Shown here: positions 18,193-25,664 of the stretch, piece after piece
Layout: every line of letters starts with the position of its first letter
Position numbering within the stretch: position 1 is the stretch's first letter
Assembly: GCA_965279075.1 (NCBI GenBank)
Contig: CBDIHI010000007.1
Location: 226,538-290,537, forward strand
From: SZAS-79 sp965279075
Lineage (GTDB): Bacteria; Pseudomonadota; Gammaproteobacteria; Burkholderiales; SG8-39
DNA: 64,000 bases
Direction: 5' to 3'
Program-made: the position numbers and the translations under genes
The notes under the pieces: model-generated
Seen by the model: only the letters and a program-made list of their open reading frames with translations
Told to the model about the DNA's origin: nothing
Database searches by the model: none

Positions 18193-19734
18193 ATGAAGTT
18201 CGCCTCCTTCCTCGCCACGCATGCCCGCAACACGCCCGACAAGGACGCGGTCATATGCGGCGCCGAGAGGCTGACCTTCCGCGAACTCGACGCCTCCACC
18301 GACCGGCTGGCGAACTCGTTGCGCGCGCACGGGGTGGAGGTAGGGGACCGCGTCGCGATCCAGCTGCACAACACGGTCGAATTCGTGCGCGCATTCATGG
18401 CGGCGACCAAGGCGGGCGCGATCGCGGTGCCCGTCAACACGCGCCTCGCGCCGGGCGAGATCGCCTACATCCTGTCCGACTGCGCGCCCAGGGCCGTGTT
18501 CTTCTCGGACGAGACCCGCGAGGTCCTCGACAAGGCCGCGGCGGACGCGAAGGGCCTCGTGCGCATCGTCGCGGGTACGCCCCGCGCCGGGGAATTCACC
18601 ATCGCCGCGCTGGTCGAGGCAGGGGCGCCCGGCACGCCGGCCGTGCCGCCGGAGTTCGACGACAGCATGATCGTCTATACCTCGGGCACCACCGGCAAGC
18701 CGAAGGGCGCGATCCTGACGCAGGCCAATTCGATCATCCCGAACGGCTACCTCAACATGCTCCAGTACGGCGTGTCCGACCGCGACCGCCAGCTCGTCAC
18801 GACGCCGCTCGCGCACCGGACGGGCTTCGCGCGCATGGCCAACATGCTGCTGCACGGCTCGACGCTGGTGGTGATGCCGAGGTTCGACGCGGCGCAGGCG
18901 GCGGCGCTGGTGCGGGACGAGCGGATCACGGTCGTCGGCATCGTGCCGACGGTGGGGCGCATGCTGCTGCCGGAGATGGAGGCGCACCCGGAGTGCTTCG
19001 CCACGCTGCAGGTGGTCCTGGTGACGGGCGAGGCCTTCCCGCTCGAAGTGAAGCAGCGCATCCACAAGGCGCTGCCGCACGTGCGGATGTATTCGTTCTT
19101 CGCGATGACCGAGGTCGGCGGGCTCACGCTGCTGGGGCCCGAAGAGCAGTTCACGCACCCGACCTCGCTCGGGCGCCTCAACCCGGGCGCGGAGGTGCGG
19201 CTGGTCGATGCCGCCGGAAAGGACGTCCCGCCGGGCGAAGTGGGCGAGATGTGGGTGCGCACCGGCGAACCGGGGCGCTACCTCACGATGCGCTGCTACT
19301 TCAACAAGCCGAAGGAAACCGCGGAGACGGTCCGCGACGGCTGGGTCGCCACCGGCGACATGGCGCGGATGGAACCCGACGGGCACCTCTACATCATGGA
19401 CCGCAAGAAGGACATGGTGCTGTCCGGCGGCTACAACATCTATTCGAAGGAAGTCGAGCTCACGCTGCAGTCGCACCCGGCGGTGCAGGACGCCGCGGTG
19501 ATCGGCGTGCCGGACCCCGTGTTCGGCGAGGCGGTGGCGGCCTTCATCGAGCTGCGCCCCGGTGAGTCCGCGACGGAGCAGGACATCATCGAGCACTGCC
19601 GCGACCGCATCGCGGGCTACAAGAAACCGAAGTTCGTGCGGTTCGCATCGCCCTTGCCGCGCAACAGTACCGGCAAGGTACAGAAATTCGAGCTGCGCAA
19701 GTCATTCGCGGCCACGGGGGAGACTGTCAAATGA
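18193..19734 (+). CDS. AMP-forming acyl-CoA ligase, paralogue 2
   Basis: 513 aa, paralogue of the ligase at 14432-15994 with the same motifs (VYTSGTTGKPKGA, FFAMTEVGG, GWVATGDMARMEPDGHLYIMDRKKD, catalytic K495 in NSTGKVQK). It starts 7 bp after the Bug stop and its own stop overlaps the ATG of another Bug gene (ATGA). The repeated ligase-Bug order suggests a segmental duplication followed by substrate divergence. Confidence 0.9.
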   Translation: MKFASFLATHARNTPDKDAVICGAERLTFRELDASTDRLANSLRAHGVEVGDRVAIQLHNTVEFVRAFMAATKAGAIAVPVNTRLAPGEIAYILSDCAPRAVFFSDETREVLDKAAADAKGLVRIVAGTPRAGEFTIAALVEAGAPGTPAVPPEFDDSMIVYTSGTTGKPKGAILTQANSIIPNGYLNMLQYGVSDRDRQLVTTPLAHRTGFARMANMLLHGSTLVVMPRFDAAQAAALVRDERITVVGIVPTVGRMLLPEMEAHPECFATLQVVLVTGEAFPLEVKQRIHKALPHVRMYSFFAMTEVGGLTLLGPEEQFTHPTSLGRLNPGAEVRLVDAAGKDVPPGEVGEMWVRTGEPGRYLTMRCYFNKPKETAETVRDGWVATGDMARMEPDGHLYIMDRKKDMVLSGGYNIYSKEVELTLQSHPAVQDAAVIGVPDPVFGEAVAAFIELRPGESATEQDIIEHCRDRIAGYKKPKFVRFASPLPRNSTGKVQKFELRKSFAATGETVK

Positions 19735-20696
19735 AGAAGCTCTTGCTGGTCCTGGCGCTTGTTGCCGGCGGTGTTTCCGAACCGGTCGTGGCGCAACCTT
19801 ACCCGTCCAAGCCGATCAAGCTGGTCGCGCCCTTCCCGCCGGGCGGCAGCGCGGACTTCACGGCGCGCGTGATCGCCGAGCACTTCAGCCGCGCCTTCGG
19901 CCAGCCCGCGGTGGTGGAGAACGTGCCCGGCGCCGGTGGCGTCATCGCCGCCGAGCGCAACGCCAAGGCCGCGCCGGACGGGTACTCGCTGATCATCGGC
20001 TCGACCGGGATCATGTCGGTCAACGCGAGCCTCCTGAAGAACCTCGCCTACGACCCGGCGAAGGACTTCACGCCGGTGTCGCTCGTGATCCGGGTGCCGA
20101 GCTACCTCGTGGTCAACCCGAAGGTGCCGGCGACCTCGGTGAAGGAGCTGATCGACTACGCGCGCGCCAACCCGGGCAGGCTGACCTACGCCTCCGCGGG
20201 CAACGGGACGTCCCAGCACACGAACCCGGAGCTTTTCAAGAGCATGGCGAAGGCCTTCATCCTGCCGATCACCTACCGCGGCAGCGCGCCCGCGATGGCG
20301 GCGCTGATGAGCGGCGAGGTGGACATGATGATCGAGCTCGGCCCCACGGCGATCCCGCAGATCAAGGGCGGGCGCATCAAGGTGCTGGGGGCCTCCACCG
20401 CCGAGCGCACGCGTGCGATGCCCGACGTGCCGACGATCGCCGAATCCGGCCTGCCCGGGTTCGACGCGTACACCTGGTTCGGCGTCGCCGGCCCGCCCGG
20501 CATGCCGCGCGATATCGTGTCGAAGCTGCACGCGGAGATCGTCAGGGCCGTGGCGCCGCCGGAAGTGCGCGCGCGGCTCGAAGCCGTCGGCGCAGAGGTC
20601 GTCGCCAACACACCGGAAGAATTCGCGGAATTCCAGAAAAAGGAGGCAGTGAAATGGGCCAAGGTCGTGAAGGATGCGGGGATAAAGCCGGAATGA
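19731..20696 (+). CDS. Bug/TctC-family periplasmic binding protein
   Basis: 321 aa. Signal peptide with cleavage after GVSEPVVA-QPYPSKP; binding signature PIKLVAPFPPGGSAD. Translationally coupled to the upstream ligase and, by a second ATGA overlap, to the next Bug gene. The two tandem Bug proteins differ widely in sequence, so they probably recognise different ligands rather than being a recent copy. Confidence 0.9.
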   Translation: MKKLLLVLALVAGGVSEPVVAQPYPSKPIKLVAPFPPGGSADFTARVIAEHFSRAFGQPAVVENVPGAGGVIAAERNAKAAPDGYSLIIGSTGIMSVNASLLKNLAYDPAKDFTPVSLVIRVPSYLVVNPKVPATSVKELIDYARANPGRLTYASAGNGTSQHTNPELFKSMAKAFILPITYRGSAPAMAALMSGEVDMMIELGPTAIPQIKGGRIKVLGASTAERTRAMPDVPTIAESGLPGFDAYTWFGVAGPPGMPRDIVSKLHAEIVRAVAPPEVRARLEAVGAEVVANTPEEFAEFQKKEAVKWAKVVKDAGIKPE

Positions 20697-21658
20697 GGGC
20701 GGCCGTACGGGCGTGTTGCGCGGCGCTGCTGGCCGTGGCCGCGCTGCCTGCAATTGCGCAGGAGTACCCCACCAAACCCGTCAAGGTCATCATGTTCTAC
20801 GCCCCGGGCGGGCCCACGGATTTCATCTCGCGCACGGTCAGCGAGAAGCTCGCGCAGAAATTCGGCCAGCCTTTCGTGGTCGAATCCAAGCCCGGCGCCA
20901 ACCTCAGGATAGGCTCGGAGTTCGTCGCCAGGTCCGCGCCCGACGGCTACACCATCGGCGTGACCGGCGTGCCGCACGCGACCAACCCGGCGCTGTTCCC
21001 GAGCATGCCCTACGACACGCTGAAGGACCTCGCGGGCCTCGCCCACCTGGTCGACGCGCCGCTCGCGCTGTCCGTGCCGGCGGCCTCGCCGGTGAAGACC
21101 CTCGCCGACCTCGTCGCGCTGGCCAAGGCGAAGCCCGGCGAAGTCACCATCGGCACGGCCGGCAACGGCACCGGGCCTCACCTGTCGATGGAGTTCCTGT
21201 TCCTCGTCGCCGGTGCCAACTACACGCATGTGCCCTACAAGGGCGACGCGCCGGCCGTGGTCGAACTGCTCGGCGGGCGGCTCGCGGCGGGAAGCAACAC
21301 GCTGCAGTCCGTGCTCCAGCACATCAAGGCCGGGCGCCTGCGCGGCCTCGCGGTGTCGAGCAAGGAGCGCGCTGTGGCGGCGCCGGAGATCCCGACCCTG
21401 GTCGAGCAGGGCTACCCGGACAATATCGTGAGCACCTGGTTCGGCATGGTGGTCCCGGCCGGGGTGCCCAGGGACGTCATGGCAAAGCTCAGCCGCGAGA
21501 TCAATGCGGCCCTTGCCGCGCCGGACGTGCGCGAGAAGATCTTCGCCACGGGCCTGCTGCCGGTCGGCGGCACACCCGAGCAGTTCGACGCGCACATCAA
21601 GCGCGAGATGGAGCGCTGGGCCAAGGTCATCAAGGCGCGGGGCATCAAGGCCGAGTAA
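20693..21658 (+). CDS. Bug/TctC-family periplasmic binding protein
   Basis: 321 aa. Signal peptide MRAAVRACCAALLAVAALPAIA, then QEYPTKPVKVIMFYAPGGPTD. The start is given by ATGA overlap with the preceding Bug stop; the reading frame is open further upstream without homology. Last gene of the plus-strand catabolic run. Its 3' end overlaps a convergent 53-codon ORF by 14 bp. Confidence 0.9.
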   Translation: MRAAVRACCAALLAVAALPAIAQEYPTKPVKVIMFYAPGGPTDFISRTVSEKLAQKFGQPFVVESKPGANLRIGSEFVARSAPDGYTIGVTGVPHATNPALFPSMPYDTLKDLAGLAHLVDAPLALSVPAASPVKTLADLVALAKAKPGEVTIGTAGNGTGPHLSMEFLFLVAGANYTHVPYKGDAPAVVELLGGRLAAGSNTLQSVLQHIKAGRLRGLAVSSKERAVAAPEIPTLVEQGYPDNIVSTWFGMVVPAGVPRDVMAKLSREINAALAAPDVREKIFATGLLPVGGTPEQFDAHIKREMERWAKVIKARGIKAE

Positions 21659-21806
21659 GCAGCGGCCGGTTCAACTCCGTGCGCCACTTCGCCGGGTCCG
21701 GGCCGGACTCCGGACCGGCGGCATAGCACTCCCAGAGGTCCGGGTGCATCGCGCGATGGCGGTTGAACCACGGCCCGGTGCTGACGATGGCGGGGGTTTC
21801 GAGCAT
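21645..21806 (-). CDS. Small 53-aa protein downstream of GST
   Basis: A continuous frame from ATG at 21806 to TGA at 21645, beginning 9 bp after the GST stop. The product is 53 aa, starts MLETPAIVSTGPWFNRHRAM and has a composition unlike the shadow frames (three Trp, balanced charge, GC-rich third positions). No domain is recognised. It would be the fourth gene of the VOC-GFA-GST operon under TetR control. It overlaps the end of the convergent Bug gene by 14 bp. Confidence 0.55.
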   Translation of the reverse strand: MLETPAIVSTGPWFNRHRAMHPDLWECYAAGPESGPDPAKWRTELNRPLLTRP

Positions 21807-21815
21807 GGGAAGTCC

Positions 21816-22478
21816 TCAGAGGAAGCGCTTGGGCATGGCGTCCACGAACGGGAACATGGAAAAGAAGGGCCTGGCCTCGTCGAGCACACGCCGGTACGAG
21901 GGCCGCTCCACCAGCCTTTCGAAGTAGGCGTCGAGGTTCGTGAAGCGCCCGGCGAACGGGTGCACGATGCCCGCATAGAAGAGCGCCGGGGCGGCCGCGC
22001 AGTCGGCGAGGCTGAAACCCGGCCCGGCCATCCATGTGCGGCCGGCCAGGTGCGCCTCCAGCATCGCGTAGGCCGTGTCCAGCATGTCCCGCCGTCGGGA
22101 CAGGTCCGCGCCTGCGCCGAGGATCCGGTCCAGGACGATCTCCTGCATCGGCGTGTGCACGTAGAGGTCGAGTACGCGGTCCCATTGCCTGACCTCCATT
22201 GCATCCTCCCAGCGCGCGGGGACAAGCGGCCGCGCGCCCGGGGCGTGGTGGTCGAGGTACTCGATGATGATCGAGGACTCGGCCACGTCGCGGTTGCGCG
22301 CGGTGTCGCGGAGCACCGGGAACTTGCCGACCGGCCAGATCGCCTGCAGCGCCGCGCGTTCCGCCGGGTTCCCGAGGTCGACGAGGCGTTTTTCGAACGC
22401 GGTGCCGTTCTCGTACAGCGCGACGAGCACCTTGTGGCAGTAGGACGACAGCGGGTGGTAGTAGAGCGTCAGCGGCAT
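21816..22478 (-). CDS. Glutathione S-transferase family protein
   Basis: 220 aa. The N-terminal thioredoxin-like domain begins LTLYYHPLSSYCHKV and contains the cis-Pro/glutathione loop GKFPVLRD and the ESSIIIEYL motif; the C-terminal half is all-helical. The reactive residue may be Ser or Cys of the SSYC segment. It probably conjugates or transfers glutathione to electrophiles. It is 11 bp downstream of a glutathione-dependent formaldehyde-activating-type gene, giving a glutathione theme to the operon. Confidence 0.88.
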   Translation of the reverse strand: MPLTLYYHPLSSYCHKVLVALYENGTAFEKRLVDLGNPAERAALQAIWPVGKFPVLRDTARNRDVAESSIIIEYLDHHAPGARPLVPARWEDAMEVRQWDRVLDLYVHTPMQEIVLDRILGAGADLSRRRDMLDTAYAMLEAHLAGRTWMAGPGFSLADCAAAPALFYAGIVHPFAGRFTNLDAYFERLVERPSYRRVLDEARPFFSMFPFVDAMPKRFL

Positions 22479-22489
22479 CGTGGATCTCC

Positions 22490-22837
22490 TCAGACGGACC
22501 GGCCGTCGAATTCCTGCACCGGGACCGACTTCAGGTCGATGTCCTCGAGGCAGCGGATGTTGATCGCGGCCATCCGGTTCCCTTTCGGGTCGGTGCCCTC
22601 GCCGTAGGGGTGGATGCCGCAGGTCTTGCAGAACCGGTGCCGGATCGCGTGCTTGTTGAAGGTGTAGGCACCCGCGCCGTCTTCCCAGGTGTGCAGCTCG
22701 AGCCGCTCGCGCGGCACGAACCAGAGGAGCGAGCCCTTCCTGCTGCAGATCGAGCAGTTGCAGGCCATCGCGCCGTCGAGCTGGCCCTCGACGCTGAAGC
22801 GGATGCCGCCGCAGTGGCAGCTGCCGGTGTACTTCAT
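22490..22837 (-). CDS. GFA-family (CENP-V/GFA domain) zinc protein
   Basis: 115 aa. Zinc-binding pattern GSCHCGGIRF, CNCSICSRKG and FCKTCGIHPY, the three Cys clusters of the glutathione-dependent formaldehyde-activating enzyme family. Many members have no proven activity on formaldehyde, so a glutathione-adduct or small-molecule function is inferred. The ATG overlaps the upstream VOC stop (ATGA), which supports this start over the long open frame upstream. Confidence 0.85.
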   Translation of the reverse strand: MKYTGSCHCGGIRFSVEGQLDGAMACNCSICSRKGSLLWFVPRERLELHTWEDGAGAYTFNKHAIRHRFCKTCGIHPYGEGTDPKGNRMAAINIRCLEDIDLKSVPVQEFDGRSV

Positions 22838-23247
22838 TCCGGGACGATGACCATCCAGCCCACGCCGAAGCGATCCTGCACCATGCCGAAGCGGGGCGAG
22901 AAGAAGGTCTTCGTGAGCGGCTGCTGCACCTGGCCGCCCGCGGCGAGCGCGTTGAACTTGGCGTCCGCGTCGGCAGCATCCTTCGCCGTGACCGACAGCG
23001 AGAAGCCGCGGAACTCGGGCTTTCCCGAGTTCATGCCGTCGGAGGCCATGACTTCGGTGTCGCCGATCCGCAAGCAGGCGTGCATCACCTTGTGCTCCGA
23101 GCCTGGCGCCAAGCAGCCGGGCGGCGGCGGTTCGGGGCTGTCCTTGAAGTGCAGCAGCATCTCGACCTTGGCGCCGAGCGCCTGCTGGTAGAAGTCGATC
23201 GCTTCCTGGCAGCGACCGTCGAAGAACAGGTAGGGCTGGACTTTCAT
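22834..23247 (-). CDS. VOC-superfamily PhnB/glyoxalase-like protein
   Basis: 137 aa. Begins KVQPYLFFDGRCQEAIDFYQQALG and has SEHKVMHACLRIGDTEVMASD, the layout of PhnB-like vicinal-oxygen-chelate proteins. The reaction is unknown. First gene of the minus-strand operon, 79 bp from tetR. The start at 23247 has GGAGATC upstream and lies downstream of the mapped-by-eye promoter; longer in-frame starts would run into the operators. Confidence 0.85.
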   Translation of the reverse strand: MKVQPYLFFDGRCQEAIDFYQQALGAKVEMLLHFKDSPEPPPPGCLAPGSEHKVMHACLRIGDTEVMASDGMNSGKPEFRGFSLSVTAKDAADADAKFNALAAGGQVQQPLTKTFFSPRFGMVQDRFGVGWMVIVPE

Positions 23248-23265
23248 GGGGATCTCCAGTGAATT

Positions 23266-23319
23266 GTGGACAGTGTCCACAAAATATACCGACTTTTGTG
23301 TACGGTGTCCACATATAAT
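23266..23319. promoter_or_regulatory. Bidirectional promoter with two TetR-type operators
   Basis: Operator 1 is the perfect dyad GTGGACA-G-TGTCCAC (23266-23280). Operator 2 is GTGTACG-G-TGTCCAC (23298-23312), with two changed bases in the left arm. Their centres are 32 bp apart, about three helical turns. On the minus strand a -35 TGGACA (23311-23306), 17-bp spacer and -10 TATATT (23288-23283) fit a promoter for the VOC operon, with operator 1 over the start site. On the plus strand TATAAT (23314-23319) ends only 7 bases before the tetR ATG. Confidence 0.75.
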
Positions 23320-23326
23320 TGCCGCC

Positions 23327-23974
23327 ATGAAAAAGAAGCCTGCCTCCCCGCCCGAGCGGGACACCTACCGCCACGGCGACCTCAGGCGTGCCCTCGTGGA
23401 CGCCGCGGTGGCGCTGGCGCGGGAGGGCGGCCCGGATGCAGTCGTGTTGCGCGAGGCCACTCGGCGCGCGGGTGTGGTGCCCAACGCCGCCTACCGGCAT
23501 TTCGGCAGTCGCGAGCAACTGATGCTGGCCGTGCGTGCGGAAACGCTGGCGCTGCTGGCGTTGGCGATGGAGAAGGAACTCGCCGCGCTCGGCCCCGAGA
23601 AGGCCACGGCGGCCTACGCGCGGGCGAGCGTCCGCGCGGTGGGCATGGGCAACATAAAGTTTGCCCTGGACGAGCCCGGGCTGTATCGGACGGGCTTCAC
23701 GATCGGCGAACTCGGCGCGGGCGACGGGGACCCGGCCAAGGCTGGCGCGAGCGGCATGAACCCCTTCCAACTGCTCGCCGCCGCCATGGACCGGCTGGTA
23801 AAGGCGGGCGTGCTGGCCCCGGAGCGGCGAGTAGGTGCGGAGTACGTGGGCTGGTCGGCCGTGCACGGCCTCGCCATGCTCGCGATCGCGGGACCGCTGC
23901 GGCGCCTGCCGCGCGCGAACATCGAGGCGCTGGGGCAGCTCGTGGTGGACATGGTGGAGAAGGGGATCGGCTGA
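23327..23974 (+). CDS. TetR-family transcriptional repressor
   Basis: 215 aa. N-terminal TetR helix-turn-helix (YRHGDLRRALVDAAVALAREGG, then ATRRAGVVPNAAYRHFGSREQ, about residues 15-62) and a TetR C-terminal ligand domain. It faces the VOC-GFA-GST operon across two matching dyads and should repress both directions until an electrophile or similar effector binds. The -10 box lies so close that the mRNA would begin at or next to the ATG, so translation is probably leaderless; no Shine-Dalgarno is present. Confidence 0.9.
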   Translation: MKKKPASPPERDTYRHGDLRRALVDAAVALAREGGPDAVVLREATRRAGVVPNAAYRHFGSREQLMLAVRAETLALLALAMEKELAALGPEKATAAYARASVRAVGMGNIKFALDEPGLYRTGFTIGELGAGDGDPAKAGASGMNPFQLLAAAMDRLVKAGVLAPERRVGAEYVGWSAVHGLAMLAIAGPLRRLPRANIEALGQLVVDMVEKGIG

Positions 23975-24034
23975 TGGAATTGGCCGGTTTCAATTCTGAA
24001 AAGCAAGGACTGGGGTCGGTCTCCTGTCAGTTAA

Positions 24035-24052
24035 TGTACTGGTATCAGTACA
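24035..24052. repeat. Perfect 7-bp inverted repeat downstream of tetR
   Basis: TGTACTG / CAGTACA separated by GTAT. It lies 60 bp after the tetR stop in sequence that codes for nothing recognisable (23975-24093). It could be a regulator site or a relic of a mobile sequence; neither is shown. Confidence 0.4.
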
Positions 24053-24093
24053 AAATATCCTGAAATCTATACGACTCGACGTTCACTCCAAGT

Positions 24094-24121
24094 CAAAAAT
24101 CCGCTTCGGCGGAATTTTTTT
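24094..24121. terminator. Bidirectional Rho-independent terminator with UUCG loop
   Basis: Stem TCCGC / GCGGA closed by a TTCG tetraloop (24100-24113), with A-run on the left and a 7-T run on the right, so it can work for tetR (plus strand) and for the small ORF at 24157-24297 (minus strand, 36 bp upstream). Confidence 0.8.
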
Positions 24122-24156
24122 GCGCCCGTTGTGAAACCGAAATGTGCGTCCGAAAC

Positions 24157-24297
24157 CTACTTCTTCTTCTGTGATACCTCGAGCACCGCATCCTCTAGCA
24201 ATTGCGAAAAGTCCCGTTTGTGATCGGGCTTCGGCGCTTCCATAGCGACCTTCTTCGCCTCCGGCCTGACCCCATTCTTCGACTTCTGCTTCGTCAT
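24157..24297 (-). CDS. Small Lys-rich 46-aa protein
   Basis: ATG at 24297 to TAG at 24157. The product begins MTKQKSKNGVRPEAKKVAM and ends in an amphipathic stretch FSQLLEDAVLEVSQKKK. An AGGTGG ribosome-binding site lies 6-8 bases before the ATG and an intrinsic terminator follows the stop, so this is a complete transcription unit. No family is recognised. Upstream sequence (24360-24420) is AT-rich and could hold its promoter. Confidence 0.6.
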   Translation of the reverse strand: MTKQKSKNGVRPEAKKVAMEAPKPDHKRDFSQLLEDAVLEVSQKKK

Positions 24298-24418
24298 GGG
24301 CCCCACCTTTTCGGCCGAAACCCCGGAACTTCTGGAGGTGAATTCTTGCTTCCGGCAACCATGCGGTCGCTATCTACCGGATTCGATATTCCAATAAATT
24401 CATGATGTTACGAGCGAT

Positions 24419-24469
24419 CAAAAAAAGCGGAAAATCGTCCTGCAAAAGGGCCTAGAATCCCCTTCCGCT
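24419..24469 (-). terminator. Probable intrinsic terminator for a minus-strand transcript
   Basis: On the minus strand AGCGGAA (24469-24463) pairs with TTCCGCT (24432-24426), followed by seven T (24426-24420). An inner AAGGG/CCCTT pairing competes with the outer stem. It would end transcription coming from the toxin-antitoxin operon or from an RNA gene in 24470-24870. Confidence 0.5.
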
Positions 24470-24870
24470 AATACCGGTTAACTGTATAAATTAACAGCAT
24501 ATTTACCGCATAGCTTGCCAGTTTTACCAACCTCACAGGAGACGAAGATGAGGAGATAAGACTGCCGCCGTTGGTAATCGCAGGGCCCGCACACTTCGGC
24601 GGCGGATAAAGCAAGGCCGGTATGGGTTCCTTTCTTCTCAGGGACAGGACTCATACCGGCCGGGGCGGGTGCTACATGTGGGGCGCGCAGGGTGCCAGTC
24701 AGACCTCCTAAGTCGCGGCTGCGGGGCTCGTTTCCCCGGCGCTCCACCCTTCTTCTTGCGGGCAGCACTGTAAACCTATCTAACCGGCTCGCCAAATATT
24801 GCGAATTTCGGCCCCTACTTGTCAGTAGGGAACAAATGCGACATTTCTTCGATTGGAGGCTGGATCCGCC
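24470..24870. other. Hairpin-rich non-coding stretch
   Basis: About 400 bp with no convincing ORF but several inverted repeats: CCGCCG/CGGCGG (24565-24570, 24597-24602), a 10-bp GGCCGGTATG/CATACCGGCC stem (24615-24624, 24652-24661), CGGGG/CCCCG (24722-24738), CCCTAC/GTAGGG (24813-24830) and AAATG/CATTT (24834-24846). The left 90 bp are AT-rich. On the minus strand it lies between the antitoxin stop and a terminator, so it is either a long structured 3' UTR or a small RNA. It matches no RNA family I can name. Confidence 0.45.
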
Positions 24871-25224
24871 TCAGGCAACCTGCGCCAGCGGAAACCGGAT
24901 CTCCACAGAATCGAAAGGCACCGAGATCGTGCCGTCGTCCGCTCGTTCGACCAGGCCCAGTTCCACGAGTCGAACCACATCGGTGTGAATGTTCGAGTAG
25001 TTGCGCTCGGCGGTTTTCGCCAGCGCGTAGACGCTGCAGGGCCCCGCGCGGCGCAGCGTGTCGAGGAGGTCGAGGCGGGCCGGGGTCAACTCGGCGAACA
25101 ACGCGCGTGCCGACTCGAAGCTCAGGCGGTAATCGGGCGCCTGCCCGCGACGTGCGCCGGCAACCTGCTGCGCGACGGCTCCGAAGATCGATCCCTTGCG
25201 GCTCAACTCGATGATTGCTTTCAT
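24871..25224 (-). CDS. HTH-domain antitoxin/regulator, TumA-like
   Basis: 117 aa. Residues about 45-115 form a winged helix-turn-helix of MarR/HVO_A0114 type (LDLLDTLRRAGPCSVYALAKTAERNYSNIHTDVVRLVELGLVE). It begins 3 bp after the stop of a small TumE-like gene, the arrangement of NCBI-annotated TumE/TumA toxin-antitoxin pairs where the HTH protein is the antitoxin and autoregulator. Assignment rests on context and fold pattern. Confidence 0.75.
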   Translation of the reverse strand: MKAIIELSRKGSIFGAVAQQVAGARRGQAPDYRLSFESARALFAELTPARLDLLDTLRRAGPCSVYALAKTAERNYSNIHTDVVRLVELGLVERADDGTISVPFDSVEIRFPLAQVA

Positions 25225-25227
25225 GGC

Positions 25228-25515
25228 TCAGCCCCAGTCGTTGACGTCTCTTTCGAAGTCCGACAGCAACTGCTCGATCGTGGTGAAGACGTAGTCATCT
25301 TCGCGATCCCCCAGATGCCGGTGGTCGCCCTTGCCGCGTTCGTTGTCGTACCTGACCCGGCTGGCTCCCGCAGCACCGTAGAACAGCCGGTACTTGAACC
25401 TGTGAGTGCTTGGCGAAAGCGGCTCGGAAAGCTCCCAGATGACGATCTCGACGATCGAGCCGTCGTCGCGCACTTCCTTGGCTTGCGCGACGAGCACCGC
25501 AGGCGTGTATTGCAT
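25228..25515 (-). CDS. TumE-family toxin-like protein
   Basis: 95 aa. The acidic segment DDGSIVEIVIWELSEP, then HRFKYRLFYG and a C-terminal GKGDHRHLGDREDDYVFTTIEQLLSDFERDV match the TumE/DUF6516 family as I remember it, with the conserved KGDHRH patch as the likely active site. Predicted toxin of a type II module; it precedes its antitoxin gene. The molecular target is not known to me. Confidence 0.7.
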   Translation of the reverse strand: MQYTPAVLVAQAKEVRDDGSIVEIVIWELSEPLSPSTHRFKYRLFYGAAGASRVRYDNERGKGDHRHLGDREDDYVFTTIEQLLSDFERDVNDWG

Positions 25516-25552
25516 GGTAGCAATATAGTCGAGGGATTGTCCATTCGATCAA
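25516..25552 (-). promoter_or_regulatory. Promoter of the toxin-antitoxin pair
   Basis: On the minus strand TATATT (25527-25522) ends six bases before the toxin ATG, and TTGATC (25552-25547) is a possible -35 with a long 19-bp spacer. The start site would fall on or beside the ATG, suggesting a leaderless toxin message. No Shine-Dalgarno is visible. Confidence 0.4.
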
Positions 25553-25618
25553 ACGTCCGGCGTTCTCGGGCCGTTGACCCACGAACGCGCGGCTCGACGT
25601 TGCGGTTTGGCATACGGA

Positions 25619-25646
25619 TAAAAAAAGGCCCGCCGGAGCGGGCCTT
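25619..25646 (-). terminator. Intrinsic terminator after the coxS-L-M-type operon
   Basis: Nine-bp stem AAGGCCCGC / GCGGGCCTT with a 4-base loop (25625-25646). On the minus strand it is followed by seven T (25626-25620). It lies 18 bp after the stop of the FAD-subunit gene and separates that operon from the toxin-antitoxin pair. Confidence 0.85.
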
Positions 25647-25664
25647 GTCATGGCAGCTTGAGAC

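Noticed and set aside
23975..24093. tRNA or tRNA fragment before the UUCG terminator
   Set aside because: No cloverleaf or TPsiC-like arm could be folded by eye.
24262..24284. Third copy of the TGACCCC repeat
   Set aside because: Only a short partial match (CTGACCCC); the rest differs and it lies within the 46-aa ORF.
24478..24795. 105-codon minus-strand frame starting at TTG
   Set aside because: No ribosome-binding site, no recognisable pattern, and it runs through several strong hairpins; the region is better read as non-coding.
24470..24870. Retron-like msr/msd element
   Set aside because: Hairpins are suggestive, but no reverse transcriptase gene is nearby and no branching-G/inverted-repeat frame could be identified.
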